From contig OW203767.1 in the NCBI GenBank assembly GCA_934045905.1, positions 17,611,073 through 17,675,072 of the forward strand: a DNA stretch of 64,000 nucleotides. The letters are read 5' to 3'. Numbering within the stretch: position 1 is the first letter of the stretch; every line of letters begins with the position of its first letter. The DNA comes from Leuctra nigra. Taxonomy: Eukaryota > Arthropoda > Insecta > Plecoptera > Leuctridae. A program made the position numbers and the translations under genes. A model generated the notes under the pieces. The model did no database searches, had not been told where the DNA came from, and was given only the letters and a program-made list of their open reading frames with translations. This document shows, in pieces, positions 22,540 through 33,969 of this stretch.

Positions 22540-23995
22540 TAGGTTTTTATTCATCCATATAACACTTCCAAAATTTGGCAGTGCAGAAAATGATTCTAAA
22601 GAGTACTTAATAGCGACTAACAGACGTGTAATTTATATACTTCAGTCTGTTATAGTTTGTTAGCAATTGTTAATTATATAATAAACTGTGCTTTTTATGT
22701 GCAGCCGTCAAACAAATTGATGATAACTAACCTTAATCTTAAATAATGGATTATCTTGATTTGAGTAGGCTCGTATGTTGCTGCAATCAGCAAAGCTGTC
22801 TAGAGATGGATATCTTTAAATACGAATGAAAACAGGACAATACCAGATCCGCCAAGATAAGTTTTAAATGGTCTATTCAGGTATTTAAATGCTAAAATTG
22901 TTTTGACATATTTATGTATTCAGTCAAGCTGTTTATACTTGAGCTTACGGTTGTGACATCCACCCTTTGGTCCATTCACAGATGTATGAAGGGGACATGC
23001 ATGGGTGAGTGATGGTATAGAAAACGAGTCTGGAATTTAAATATAATTTTAATTGTACTAGTTTTATAATTATATTATTTTATTTGAATAAGGATTACGT
23101 AATTAGAAATATAATTCTTATTATTTTTACTTTTGAAATGTAAATAGTTAGTATAAAAGTTAAAACCCATTTATAATTTTCTTATTCGTTTTTGATATTA
23201 ATATTATGTTCTCATGTATGCTATAGTGATGATAAATGTGTCATAAAATCTAGTTAAGTATTAAGAATAGTTATAGTGACTATACATTATTATCTTGGCA
23301 ATTATTTCATCATTTTGTAAAACTTTCTAAATTAATGAAAATATCTTTAAAACATCTGTTTATACTTACTAAAAAAAATAATATTCAATATATTTATATT
23401 CCATATTTTCATAATTTTAAAATCACCCACACTCACTCTATCACTATACAGCACCACATTTTTTTTAAATAATAAAATATCGTTTACTGAAAAAAATACG
23501 TAAAAAGTATTTAAATAAAATAAAATATTCGGTTTTGGCAACCATAATGCTCAATATTTCTTAATTTTATTGTCGAAGTAAGTAAGTATTCCGTAAAGTA
23601 GTTTTTTTAAAACAAGTTCCAATAGTATGTCAATTACAATTTAATTCAAAACTTTCTTCAAACACGGCCTATGAATGAAATGATATTTTCGGTAGAATAT
23701 TGCGTGTTTCTACAGTCGAGTGCTTGGAATAATCATTCTGGCCGCAATTATTTCGATCTCGATGCTGGCTCGTGCAAGTACATGCAGTCCACAAGGCGAA
23801 TTGGGTTAGACGAGAGAATAAGCCAAGTGGATCACACTACTGCATGGGTTCAGACAGATCGCTGGAGATGAGGTGTGAGGATGAATATTTTCATCTGATG
23901 ACGAGTCAGCAGATAGAGAAATAGAATGGAAACGTAGAAAAGAGTCGAGGTGAAATAAAACACAATTCACATATCACAATGATTTTTTAAAATTA
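22540..23995. other. AT-rich non-coding stretch
   Basis: No feature is supported. A somewhat CpG-richer patch at 23750-23880 has no splice signals I trust. Confidence 0.4.
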
Positions 23996-24007
23996 CAGGA
24001 ACGTAAC

Positions 24008-24180
24008 ATAAGATGAAAAAGTGAAAAATTTAAGGAATTTAGAAAAAAAAACAATCATTAAAATTATAAGAAAACAAACTCAAAAATAAATAATAAGATG
24101 AAACAGTGAAACATTTTAGGAATTCGAGAAAAATATTCCAAATCCATTAAAAATTCTAAAAAAACAAATTGAAAAATCGA
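24008..24180. repeat. Tandem duplication, about 86-bp period, A-rich
   Basis: taagatgaaaaagtgaaaaa at about 24008 recurs as taagatgaaacagtgaaaca at about 24094. Both are followed by tttaggaatt-gagaaaa. The duplication is diverged. Confidence 0.6.
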
Positions 24181-24922
24181 AAAAATGGCGACAAAAAATT
24201 TAGAAATAAATAAAATAACGATAGCTAAAAAAAATCACCAAAACATCGAGGGACCAAACTCTTCCCGGAGTCTTCTCACCAACATTTTAGCGGAAATTTT
24301 CAAACTTTCCAAAATTATACTAACTAAATTAAATCAGCATGATCAATAAAATTAACGGTTCCCAGAAGTTCTGACTGAATTTCCAGAGCTCATCACCACA
24401 TTGCAACTTTATTTCATGACACATCTGGAAGCTGTAAGGATCTTTCACTGCATTGTTGTATAAGTTTAGTCTCTTTCGTTCTTCTTATCACTTCTTTATG
24501 TAATAATATTATGTAGATGTTTCTTTTTCAAATTTAGTCGGTAGCTTTATAGTGTGGGATTTGGCTGGATGTTATCGTTATACGGAGATTATCCAAGAAG
24601 AATAAGAGATAAAAGAGGGATTTACTGTGTTTATGATTTCGAGATGTCTGATTCTTGGCCATGATTTTATTTCGCCTGTTGACCAAAACTTTGTCGGCTT
24701 TAAAATGAATATGCACACTATGGACCTATTTGATTTAAAAATCGACAAAACCGGTTTATTATTTAAATTTTTGAAAAAGTAATTTTTGCAAATTCTGTCA
24801 AAATTTGCGCATCAATATTAAGCCCCAAAAAAGTCAAGTTGAAACAGTCGCTTGATTAGTCTAATCCCTGATGAAGTAAACCGTGATCAACTGACGTAAT
24901 CAATGTGTACGTCACAATATCT

Positions 24923-25215
24923 CCCCCCCCCCCCCTCCCCTCACAAGCATCGACCCCCCTTGCTCTAGTCAGCTATGCCGAGTGAGTATTGCCATAGCAA
25001 CCAAAACACATTCACGTCCGCCAGTCGAGGTTCGACAATCTACGCCGATAGTCGGAAACATTCGGCTCGATTAGTGGCCTTAATTGTTGCACTTTGTGCA
25101 TTTACGAGTTCGTGCCTGTTTAATAAGTGATTTGTGGATTTTTCATCAACAAAAACTAATTGAGTGTACTAGTGACTATTTCGTGTGGAAAGTTAGGACA
25201 CACGCAAAATTTGTT
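24923..25215 (+). other. Poly-C run and CpG-richer segment, possible non-coding exon
   Basis: A run of 13 C (24923-24935) is followed by ATGCCGA, then GTGAGT at 24982-24987 (phase 1 if read as a mini-exon), and a CpG-richer stretch to about 25080. A GGTAAATA-type donor appears near 25221. Evidence is weak, and I list it because composition differs from the surroundings. Confidence 0.15.
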
Positions 25216-25229
25216 TAATAGGTAAATAC

Positions 25230-27100
25230 AATTTCATATTTAATTATTGGTGTCATTGATTGATAAATTAATTTTTAACGATGTACGCATTAGTTCTGTT
25301 TAGAACACTGTTAATCAATAAGAGAGCAGAGCAGTAAAAGAAGTCATTAAGTTTTAATGACTTCGAACAGGTCGTTAAGGTTGATCACAGCTGTTATTAT
25401 TAGCAACGCTGATTTTCGTTGATTTATTTTCGGATGTGTTTAAAGGTACTTCCATTACAGATATAGAATGAAGGACTAGTATCAATATTTGATCGATTGG
25501 CCAGGAAATGTTTGATTGGACGGATATTCGATTGAGGTTACGAAAGAAGCGGAAGCTCTTGGGTGCCACATTCAATAGTTCTCACAGCTGTTCAAGGGAC
25601 TTATGTTTTAAAGCGTTAAGGGTGGTTCGTGTATTTAAACAGTACATTCATTTTACCCTTATTGACTTTTTAATATTAAGAGTGCTAAAAGTTTCCCAGT
25701 CTCTTTGTAAATTTATAAGTTTACATGGTTTTTACTTAAATTTTCACACTTTAAAAAAAGTAAAATTTATATACTCGATTGTAGGTACTAATCATTGAGA
25801 TTCTTGTGACCTTTTAATTTTAGGTTAAGAGGTTGATCGTTTGGAACTATCTCGGCACTTATAAGCCTCCAGAGCTTACGGTACAATTGTTAGTTACATG
25901 GTCACTATAAAGTAAAGTTTGTTTTAATCATTTGTAACTACCTAGACGTATACGTAGGTAATCCATAGTGGTAATCTCATAATCCTTAGAATGATTAGAA
26001 TAGGTATATTCTTAGTACATTCTACGAACATCCCAACTATAAATTCTAAAATGAGTCTCCATTAATATAGACAAGGTAGACGGGGTGTGTGTGGGGGCGT
26101 AAGATACACTTCTATTTGGTTGGTTTCGACGAAAGTATTAATATTTGATAGCAATGGTGCTGGGTTTAATAAGGATGATATAATTAGGTTAGTCGGAAGT
26201 GAGAAACCTACTTGGCCTTTAATTAATTTACAACGCAAGAGCGAAGCTAGAGCAAACTGTTTGCTGTCTAACGTCGTGTTTGGATACCAGACCATGGCAA
26301 AAACTCTCTTTTGTAGGCCGCGAAAAACTGGGGAGAACTTCGTACACGGTGTAGTAACATAAACTAACAACTTTGGTTGTCTTTTTATATACGAGATTCG
26401 TATGGTTTTAGTATGTTAATATTATAAAAAGAAGAAAGAGAGGGGGTATCGTTAAACTGATGCAATCACTTAGCCCCTCAACCCGCCCCTCTTTTTTTTT
26501 AGCAACTCTTTAATATTCGCGATCGAGTCTTCGAAATGAAACTCGTTTTAAAGTCGAGAGTTGATTATCTAATCAAATAGAATTTGATTGAGTTGATAAA
26601 AGTTGGTCACGTGACACTCTGGTATATACACCGAGCCGAGGAACTTGTGTTTGTTGGGCGCCAAAGTACCCCCCCATTCTTCTGACCTCGACTCGTTTGG
26701 CGGTAGGGGTGAGGGGGGCGGAAAACAACCCCTTGTGGCACGATTAAAGGGTTCATGGCAGTCATTCCCGACTCGATTCAACCTGAAAAATACCGTTCGG
26801 TGTTGTGTTTTCTTGTTTTTCTTTCTTTTTTTCTCCTCTATTTATATTTAAGCGGTAAGGAAATTTATTAGTCCCTTCGAGTTATGACGGCTTTGAGTTT
26901 CGTAGATGTTAAATTCGATTGTTTGCCATTCGGGTGGGGTTATTCTATCACTTATTTATCTCGGGATCTGAACGAAATTTTCCCTGATTTTCCCTCATAA
27001 AAAAGAAAACTCGTCTCGCCATTTCCTATCCCAATTTTCATCATTCGCCCTTCGAGGTAAAAGAAAACATAACACGAGAAACACCTTCGTCTATTGAAAT
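25230..27100. other. AT-rich non-coding stretch
   Basis: No gene seen. A palindromic E-box (GGTCACGTGACA) lies at about 26605-26616, with C/G-rich patches at 26669-26730. Confidence 0.4.
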
Positions 27101-27109
27101 AAATAACTA

Positions 27110-27350
27110 TATTTTACCGGCGTGTAACAGTTTCTCGTCCCGTACACGCACGCGGAAACGAAAGATGGGACAACGGGTCTACGGAAAAGGATCCTAAATG
27201 TTTCGACGACGCCGGTATAGGACGCGCGCGCATCCTCCAGGCACTTCTCCGTCCCATCTGTCGCTTTTCATACCGTAACTCGACGTCCGCACGCCATGTC
27301 GCATGGACAACTGTAGTTCAGAAAGAAACCGCTCCGCGCGCGTACTTTTT
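27110..27350. promoter_or_regulatory. CpG-rich island-like segment
   Basis: There are dense CpGs (cgtacacgcacgcgg, cgacgacgccgg, gacgcgcgcgcatcc, ccgctccgcgcgcgtac) in an otherwise AT-rich region. I find no credible ORF or donor site. It could be a promoter or CpG-protected element, or part of a GC-rich repeat. Confidence 0.3.
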
Positions 27351-27699
27351 CAAAAAAACAAATATACGTTCCATTTTCTCTAGCTCGTCTATTTTACGTC
27401 AAGAACAAATCGCGTTATTTTATATTGTTTTTATATCTTTGTTTCCTTCGCTTCCAACGTCCAGGCATAGATATCGACTGCATATATACTTGTAAACTAC
27501 AGGCTCGTTTAGTTCAATACACTTGTCTTGCAAATTCTCTCGCCGACTCTCTCAGGGCTGCATCACATAACCTCCAAAGTGACCTTTAATGGTTTGGAAT
27601 ATACAATTCCTCATACTGACCCATCAATCACAACATTGTAATACACCACAACATGTTTCTTATATACCTTACACTATATCCATATTTGATAAGCTAAAA

Positions 27700-27748
27700 C
27701 TAACCTGACCTAACTAACATAACCTAACTAACCTAACCTAACTAACCT
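27700..27748. repeat. CCTAA-type low-complexity repeat
   Basis: Irregular repetition of acctaact and aacctaac. It resembles degenerate insect telomeric CCTAA repeats, but the units are mixed with a ctaacta phase, so it is probably a simple-sequence tract and not a relic telomere. Confidence 0.6.
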
Positions 27749-28460
27749 CAAAATTAAATTAAATCTATAATCATATTTGTTTAATACCTCGATCACATTT
27801 TTAAATACAATTTGAGGATTATATTGAAGATGTGGGAATATTATATCGTGTTTTAATTCCATTGTGAAACTGATTTTACCTTCATATAAATCTGTGTCTG
27901 CGTTACAAGAGTACTTGGAATCCCTCAACGTCCATGATTTATCTTACCTTTCTGCCAACTCACAAGGACTTTCAACGCATTACATTTTACAATTACATTA
28001 AATGAATGCGTGACTTTGTGAATATTTTAATTAAAATAATGCTCCTGTCTTTTGTTAAAAGAATGAATAATCGAAAGAAAGGATTGATTTATATAAACCG
28101 CTATGAATTTGAAATCTATCTCGGTATTGACCTCTGGTGTTCACCTATTCAGTTATCTCAGTAACCAATATGTAAAACAAAGAGGTATTTGAATTCTAAT
28201 GTATTCAACGCTAGTGTCAGTTAGAGAGAAATAGCTCACGAAACTGAAAAACAAATACACCGAAACCACAGGTTAGGTTGTAACAATTTGATGGAAACTT
28301 TTGTTCACGTTAGGGTAGTTTGTAGAGCAGACATCAAACGAACTAAATATTTCAATAGCATCCAATTGCATCAAGAGTTTCCGTTTTTTTGGTGGTATAC
28401 AAAATGCCGAAACAAAAAAATTGACTTTGAGTAATGGCATGTTTGATTATGGAGAATGTT

Positions 28461-28500
28461 TGCACGGACAGAGAATCGAACGGGGGACCTCATGGGGTGG
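28461..28500 (-). other. Isolated B-box-like motif
   Basis: On the minus strand, CCCCCGTTCGATTCTC resembles a T-arm B box. No A box or cloverleaf was found, so it is at best a SINE or tRNA relic. Confidence 0.2.
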
Positions 28501-28813
28501 ATAAAAAGTTGTTTTGTTTTAAATAGGCTACAAATAGTCGTACACGGAACGTGGCTTGCGTATTTTTAATGTACCTTTTTACGCAACACGAAGAAATGTA
28601 ATTTAAATTCAATTGATATAAAAAGATATTTTAGGGAATTAAAATTAAGTCCAGAAATAATCAAGGCAAGTTGAAAAAGAGTAATTATCAGATTTCTTTG
28701 ACGTCGGGACTAAAAACATACAGAATTAATATTAAAATTAGACGTCTTCTCCTTCGTTGTATAATAAACATTTTGCTCCAAAATCCAGAAAAGAGCTCAC
28801 GATGTATAATATA

Positions 28814-29212
28814 CCCCATAAAAAACACTCCGTGTAAAAATACCAGCCAAGTCTCTTCAACTTAAAAAAAATAATGAAATCTAAAAATTCTGCACTGAAA
28901 AGTAGTGATATCAAAAAATTAGCCAAGTCAAAACTTTATTTGAAAATCAAAAAATACTTGGCGCATCGTGTACATAAATAGCTTGGAAGTATAAGCCAAT
29001 TATAAATTATACATGAAATATACATATACATAGTATACCTATAATGCCCTAAAAAAACGATGCGCCAAGTATTTTTTGATTTTCAAATAAAGTTTTGACT
29101 TGGCTAATTTTTTGATATCACTACTTTTCAGTGCAGAATTTTTAGATTTCATTATTTTTTTTAAGTTGAAGAGACTTGGCTGGTATTTTTACACGGAGTG
29201 TTTTTTATGGGG
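28814..29212. mobile_element. Perfect 156-bp inverted repeat with 87-bp loop
   Basis: 28814-28969 is the exact reverse complement of 29057-29212; I matched it base by base. The arms start CCCCATAAAAAACACTCC, and ATA flanks both sides (28811-28813 and 29213-29215), which could be a 3-bp target duplication. The loop (28970-29056) is AT-rich. An internal phrase, gatatcactactttt, recurs just outside the right end at 29213-29226. Any transcript across it, for example the intron of the plus-strand gene, would fold into a long perfect hairpin and could be a Dicer-2 substrate. It is either a very young foldback MITE or a hairpin-RNA locus. Confidence 0.85.
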
Positions 29213-29339
29213 ATATCACTACTTTTTTTAGTTTATTCTTACAACTTACGTGTGACACATATCACATGAACAATTACTAAATCCTTTAAAGAAAATTACC
29301 CTTTACAATTTGGTTATTCTCATGAAAAAAAAAAAAAGG

Positions 29340-30215
29340 TTTCATTCCAATCGGTCAACCCAGTTCCGAGATATGGCAACACGTCGGTTTTCAAAATGGC
29401 CGCTGAACTTTCTGCACTGCCACATAGAATTTATAACTATAAATGATGTGTATCATTTTTAGCTTTCTGAATATGTATTTATTGTATAGGAGGGGATTAT
29501 AATGATTTATAAATTTGAATGACGTCATTTCCGGCCTCATAAATAGGAAAATTCTAGTTTGACTGTTCCTATTCCATAGAGATGTCCTTCCGAATCGTTT
29601 GGCACTAGTTTCATACCGATCTGTCAACCAGTTTTCGAGATATTACGTCGTTTCTTCCGATTTCAAAATGGCTGCTGAAATCACTGACCTCTTGAATTAT
29701 AATTTAAACATGATTTCATTTTATTATAAGCAGTCTCAAATAGTATATTTATTGCATCAAAATGTAAATTTGTGCGATTTTTAAAATGTGTGACGTCATT
29801 TCCGGTTTCAGTATGGGAAACTGCAAATATTATTGATGATAATACATAAAGTTGACCGTCTAAATTGTTTAGCGTTGGTTTCGTTTAAATCTATTTAGAC
29901 GTTATTAAGATATGATGTCATTTCTGGTTTCAAAATGGCGGCTTCCGGTTGGTTTTATATCAAGTCAAATAATATCACAAAAGAACATACGTTACATAAA
30001 TATCAAAATAATTGGATCAAATTTGTTGCCGAAATGCCAATCAATGAATTACATTTCATGACGTCATTTCCGGTTTCGTTAACATAAATTTTAGTCTGTT
30101 GCTATTGATTATCCATATAGATGACCGTCCGAATCGTTTGGCGCTATTTTCGTTCCAATCGGTCTAGCCGTTGTTGAGATATGACGTCACTTCCGGTTTC
30201 AAAATGGCGGCACAA
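29340..30215 (+). repeat. Tandem array, four units of about 270 bp, with CRE/ETS/YY1-like motifs
   Basis: The phrase ggtttcaaaatggcggc and its variants occur near 29383, 29655, 29920 and 30189, with intervals of 272, 265 and 269 bp. Within a unit come, in order, a segment like ccgtccgaatcgtttggc, then ccaatcggtc-a-ccgtt and gagatatgacgtca, then ttccggtttcaaaatggc. A second, offset TGACGTCATTTCCGG lies mid-unit (29520, 29790 and 30060). A related tail (gagatcaatcggttcagcc) extends to about 30300. Units are diverged, so the array is old. No coding potential was seen. Confidence 0.75.
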
Positions 30216-30332
30216 AAAATTTATGGGCTGAAGGTTAAATCAGACGCCAAAAGTGCACACGTGGTAAAAATGTGAGATCAATCGGTTCAGCCGTTTAGGC
30301 TGTGGCCTGTTTACCGGATTTTAGCTCCAGCC

Positions 30333-30350
30333 TACTACTACTACTACTAC
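30333..30350. repeat. CTA trinucleotide microsatellite
   Basis: (CTA)n of six units inside the repeat cluster. Confidence 0.8.
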
Positions 30351-30389
30351 TGAGATTATTACTGATTATTATTATGAAAACCGCCCTAA

Positions 30390-30640
30390 AACACTGTTTT
30401 CACGGCCCTCTAGCGTGCAAAGGGCGTAACCTATTGTTCCCAAATTTGGTATATGTTGTAGGGTGGGCCATAGCTCGAAATTAAGATATATCGCAACAAT
30501 GTGAGATTTCCCAATTTTAAGATCCAGTAGGCCGAAAATGCCACTTTGATGCTTACAGTAAAAGTGGGTTTGCTCCAGCCTTTATTTGAGAGTGTGCGCG
30601 CCGTACGACTTGGCTGGCGTGGAGCGACCGCTCCACTAGA
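30390..30640 (+). mobile_element. Dispersed repeat ending in a strong palindrome, copy A
   Basis: The first part (30400-30515, starting cacggccctctag) matches 56643-56757. The second part (30515-30640) matches 57605-57735 in reverse. The right end is the palindrome GTGGAGCG-AC-CGCTCCAC (30619-30636), overlapping CTAG at 30636-30639. Helitron 3' ends have a hairpin before CTRR, though usually with a spacer of about ten bases, and copy B reads CTAC. A Helitron relationship is therefore only a possibility. Confidence 0.6.
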
Positions 30641-30729
30641 TTTAATTTTTATTACGCTAATATTAAAAAATGCACTGTTTATTTTAAGGTATCTTCTCAA
30701 ATTCAAATCTTCTTCTAACAACGTTTGAT

Positions 30730-33600
30730 ATTCTTTTATATCAAATAACTCTTTTATGATTTTTTTTTAGCCAAGGATTTAGCACCAACTGAAAAGGATC
30801 ATTCTCAAAAAAAGAAGTCTCTCATTTTGAACTGACTTTACATGTTTATACTTGAGCTGACATGTCAAAGAAATGTCTTTCTCATCTACATTGACATTTT
30901 TAAAAAATATTTCTCTCTCACTGAATTTATCTTTGAAGCGAACCAAAACTAAAAACATTGCGTCCAGATTCTGCGACTGCGAGGTTGAGGTCAACGCAAG
31001 ATTGTTTACTTACAATTTAATTACTTTCAAGATAAGAATTAACCTTTTGATAAACTCATCTCGTATTATTCACTGCATTTTGTTATTTATACAAATATAC
31101 ATATGTAAACATATTTACAGTTGGCTTCTGAAAGCTTATGAAGAGTTAAAAGATCGTGCTTTTAAAACTCGTGCTCTAAAATGTATGACATGCCAAAGCT
31201 CTTGCAACTTTTAAACGGAAGTACAGCTTACGTTTTTCGTCGTAATGCATTGGCCTACAAACCGTTTTTTCTTTAGAGATTTTTTTCATACTTTGTAAAC
31301 ATGTAATTTGTAAAGTCACTGACAATCCGAAATACAAAAGAAAACTTAGAAATTAAAATACAATTCACAATGAATATTTTATAGAGTTGCTAAATTTAGT
31401 ATTAATTTATCTATCTAAAAAATAGGGAACAGGTGACTAATTTGGACCACTTTCCATAATTGGAAATATCCTCCCAATATATAGGAATATTCAAAATGTA
31501 ATTATTCAGTTTGACCATTGTTTGTCAAGAAATAATTCCTGTAATGTAATAATTTGAGACGTCATTTAAAGATATGCCGCGGGTTTTATGCTGATGAATC
31601 TACTATGAATAAATAATTTCTTATAATGCACTCACCTTGCACCTTGCACCTGCGCCTTAGCCGTTGTCGCATCAGTCAATGCAATCATGTATTAAACATT
31701 AACATCCATCTCGGTGCAAGTGTTTTTTTATACAGCATCCGAGCGAGGTGGGTAAACTCGCACACTGCGATAAATCTTCTAGGACATCGTTTCGCCAGCT
31801 CTCGCCTTATTATAGGGGATGAAACCACCCTTCACCATTACGCCATGAATACAAATATATGCAGGTGATGGAAAAGCTGAGCAAATTATTTTATATTTTG
31901 TTTCTAAAAATGAAATCTGAACATGAAATTACGTTATGAAACTCGTATTACAAAATTCTTTCTATTTCATTTTTGTTCCATTTCCTTTCAAATTTAAATT
32001 ACCGCCAAACTGAAATCGAACGTATTTTTGAAAACATTCCTTCAACATAACCTAACTTTTAAGATAAATATCATCCAATTACTTACCTCCGCATGGCGCT
32101 CCGATTTATATTCATCATAAAATAACAAGTAGTTTATCAAACAAAAGCACGAAAGTAAATTGTCAACCGACAAAATCATGAAAGTGCTAATCGAGGGTAA
32201 TCAAACACTCACGAAAACATTCCATTCTTTGTTCGTTACGAAATTCCGGTTGTCCGTTTGAAAGTCAGTTTGAGGACTTGTATTTTCTAAAATCATCTCG
32301 ACACTGAATGATGCCGTTTCCCAAACGAAAGCTATCTGAAATCTTGGTCCAAGTTGGCAAGCGGATCGACTGGGGTTTTGCATGCAAGTGATTATTGTGG
32401 GGGTCAAGTACTCAATGACCTCTAGAGGGACGACAGTAATATTCCAATCTATAGCTTCATAAACTACATGCAGAGATGAGGATAGGAAAACAACAACTGA
32501 AGGACGAATTCATTTTGTTGTCTTCACAAGCGTTTGTGTTGAAATGAATAAACAAAGTTGTAACGGGGACAGAGTTTGGCACGATTGTTTTAAAGATTTG
32601 TCCTTAGGTTTGTACTACTGCCAATTGGTTTGTAACGCGACGTATCTTTTGTTCCATTTCTCAGTTTGAAATTATTCATGAGAAAGTTGAACTTCAGGCA
32701 ATAATTCCAATAATCTGGTGTCATGAAATCATTCCTTCACATTGCTTCTGACTTCACCTCAATCATTCTTTCCGAAGGAGTTTCAATGGAATCGAACTCT
32801 ATACGTATAAAGTTGCAAACTTGGAGTTGGTTCATTCGTTTTATTATAGAATATTGCACTTTACAACATAAAATATCGGTGGAGAAATATACAAAATGTT
32901 TCTACAAACATTCTTATAGTTCCTACAGAAATCTACTGACATTTGAATAGATTCACTATAATGATAGTAATTTAGTGAATGTATAACCTATTGTATCTTG
33001 TTTTTGAACTTGATTGATACAAATATCATTGTTTCTATTGACGAGAATAAAATAACCTTGGTTTGACTGATTAAAATACCAGACAATTAGATGCTACTAT
33101 CTTGTATCTGCATTTCTTCAGAACTTACTCATCGAATAAGCTACTTTTAAAAGGTAATAGCTTGTAAAATATAGGGTTAGTTCAAGGCCATAGAAAAATA
33201 CAAATGTAACGGTTGCAATGCAAAAAAATCAATCATTTTTTCATTGAAATAAGATTTTTGAACTGACTCAATTATACTAAAATTTGAACGAAACAAAAAG
33301 TGCTCAACCAAAAGAAGGATAATATGATTTTCATTTGCATCTTGAAAATGTATTGATTGATAATATTGTGTAATTAATTAAGATCCCTATCATGTGCTTG
33401 CTAATGAATCTCTACGGTAGCCGATGTATCGACTATAGTCTCATATCGGAGTGATGAAATCAATTCCTATCCGTGCGGTTTTCTTCTCTTCTCCGCGACC
33501 GCATGCTCAGGTTGTACCGACACACCTTGCCCCCAATGTCGAGACTGAGCGTGTAGACACTCGGCCACTAGTGCAAGATCAATGTCTACAATCAGGGGGC
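30730..33600. other. AT-rich non-coding stretch
   Basis: No gene, RNA or alignable repeat is supported. Frames of 80-113 codons here (for example 30873-31214) have AT-driven composition and no recognisable domain. Confidence 0.45.
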
Positions 33601-33601
33601 C

Positions 33602-33718
33602 CCATTCGAGAACTTTTCAATTCCCAATTCTGATGGATTTCGATTTCATTCTATGTTAAACCGTATGGCCGTGACCGGATTCCATCAGAATGGAATTGGG
33701 AAAACGTTCTAGAATAGA
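33602..33718. mobile_element. Small imperfect foldback, about 117 bp
   Basis: 33602-33640 pairs with 33679-33718 imperfectly. Shared parts are the caattcccaattctgatgga block and a gagaac/ctagaacg outer part. The loop is about 38 bases. It is probably a small MITE. Confidence 0.55.
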
Positions 33719-33912
33719 CCTCAAGGACGATTAATATATTTAATTGAGTGATCTTTGATCGAAAATATTGATACGTGAATTTCATAGATAAATGTGTTCA
33801 CAATTTTTCATAAATAATATCAGGGCATGGCTTCATTTATATTAAATTGATTTGATTATTAAAAGGATGTAAAAAATGTAATACATATTTTATAAATAAA
33901 CATCAACAAGCT

Positions 33913-33964
33913 GTTGACAAATAATACACTACTTTTGGAAAGACTTAGTGTATTATTTGTTAAC
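33913..33964. repeat. 19-bp stem hairpin
   Basis: GTTGACAAATAATACACTA (33913-33931) pairs with 33946-33964 at 18 of 19 positions plus a G-U, with a 14-base loop. The pairing does not extend outward, so it is shorter than a typical pre-miRNA. Confidence 0.6.
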
Positions 33965-33969
33965 ATATC

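Noticed and set aside
23890..23915. Third MITE copy
   Set aside because: Only a 15-base match (gatgacgagtcagca) to the interior of the 37399 element; no termini or longer alignment.
27700..27748. Interstitial telomeric repeat
   Set aside because: The CCTAA units are irregular and mixed with ctaacta; too short and degenerate to call a telomere relic.
30619..30639. Definite Helitron 3' end
   Set aside because: The hairpin abuts CTAG directly without the usual spacer, and the second copy has CTAC, so I kept it only as a possibility.
33913..33964. Possible microRNA precursor
   Set aside because: The stem is only 19 bp and does not extend; too short for a usual pre-miRNA. More likely a chance or transposon-core hairpin.
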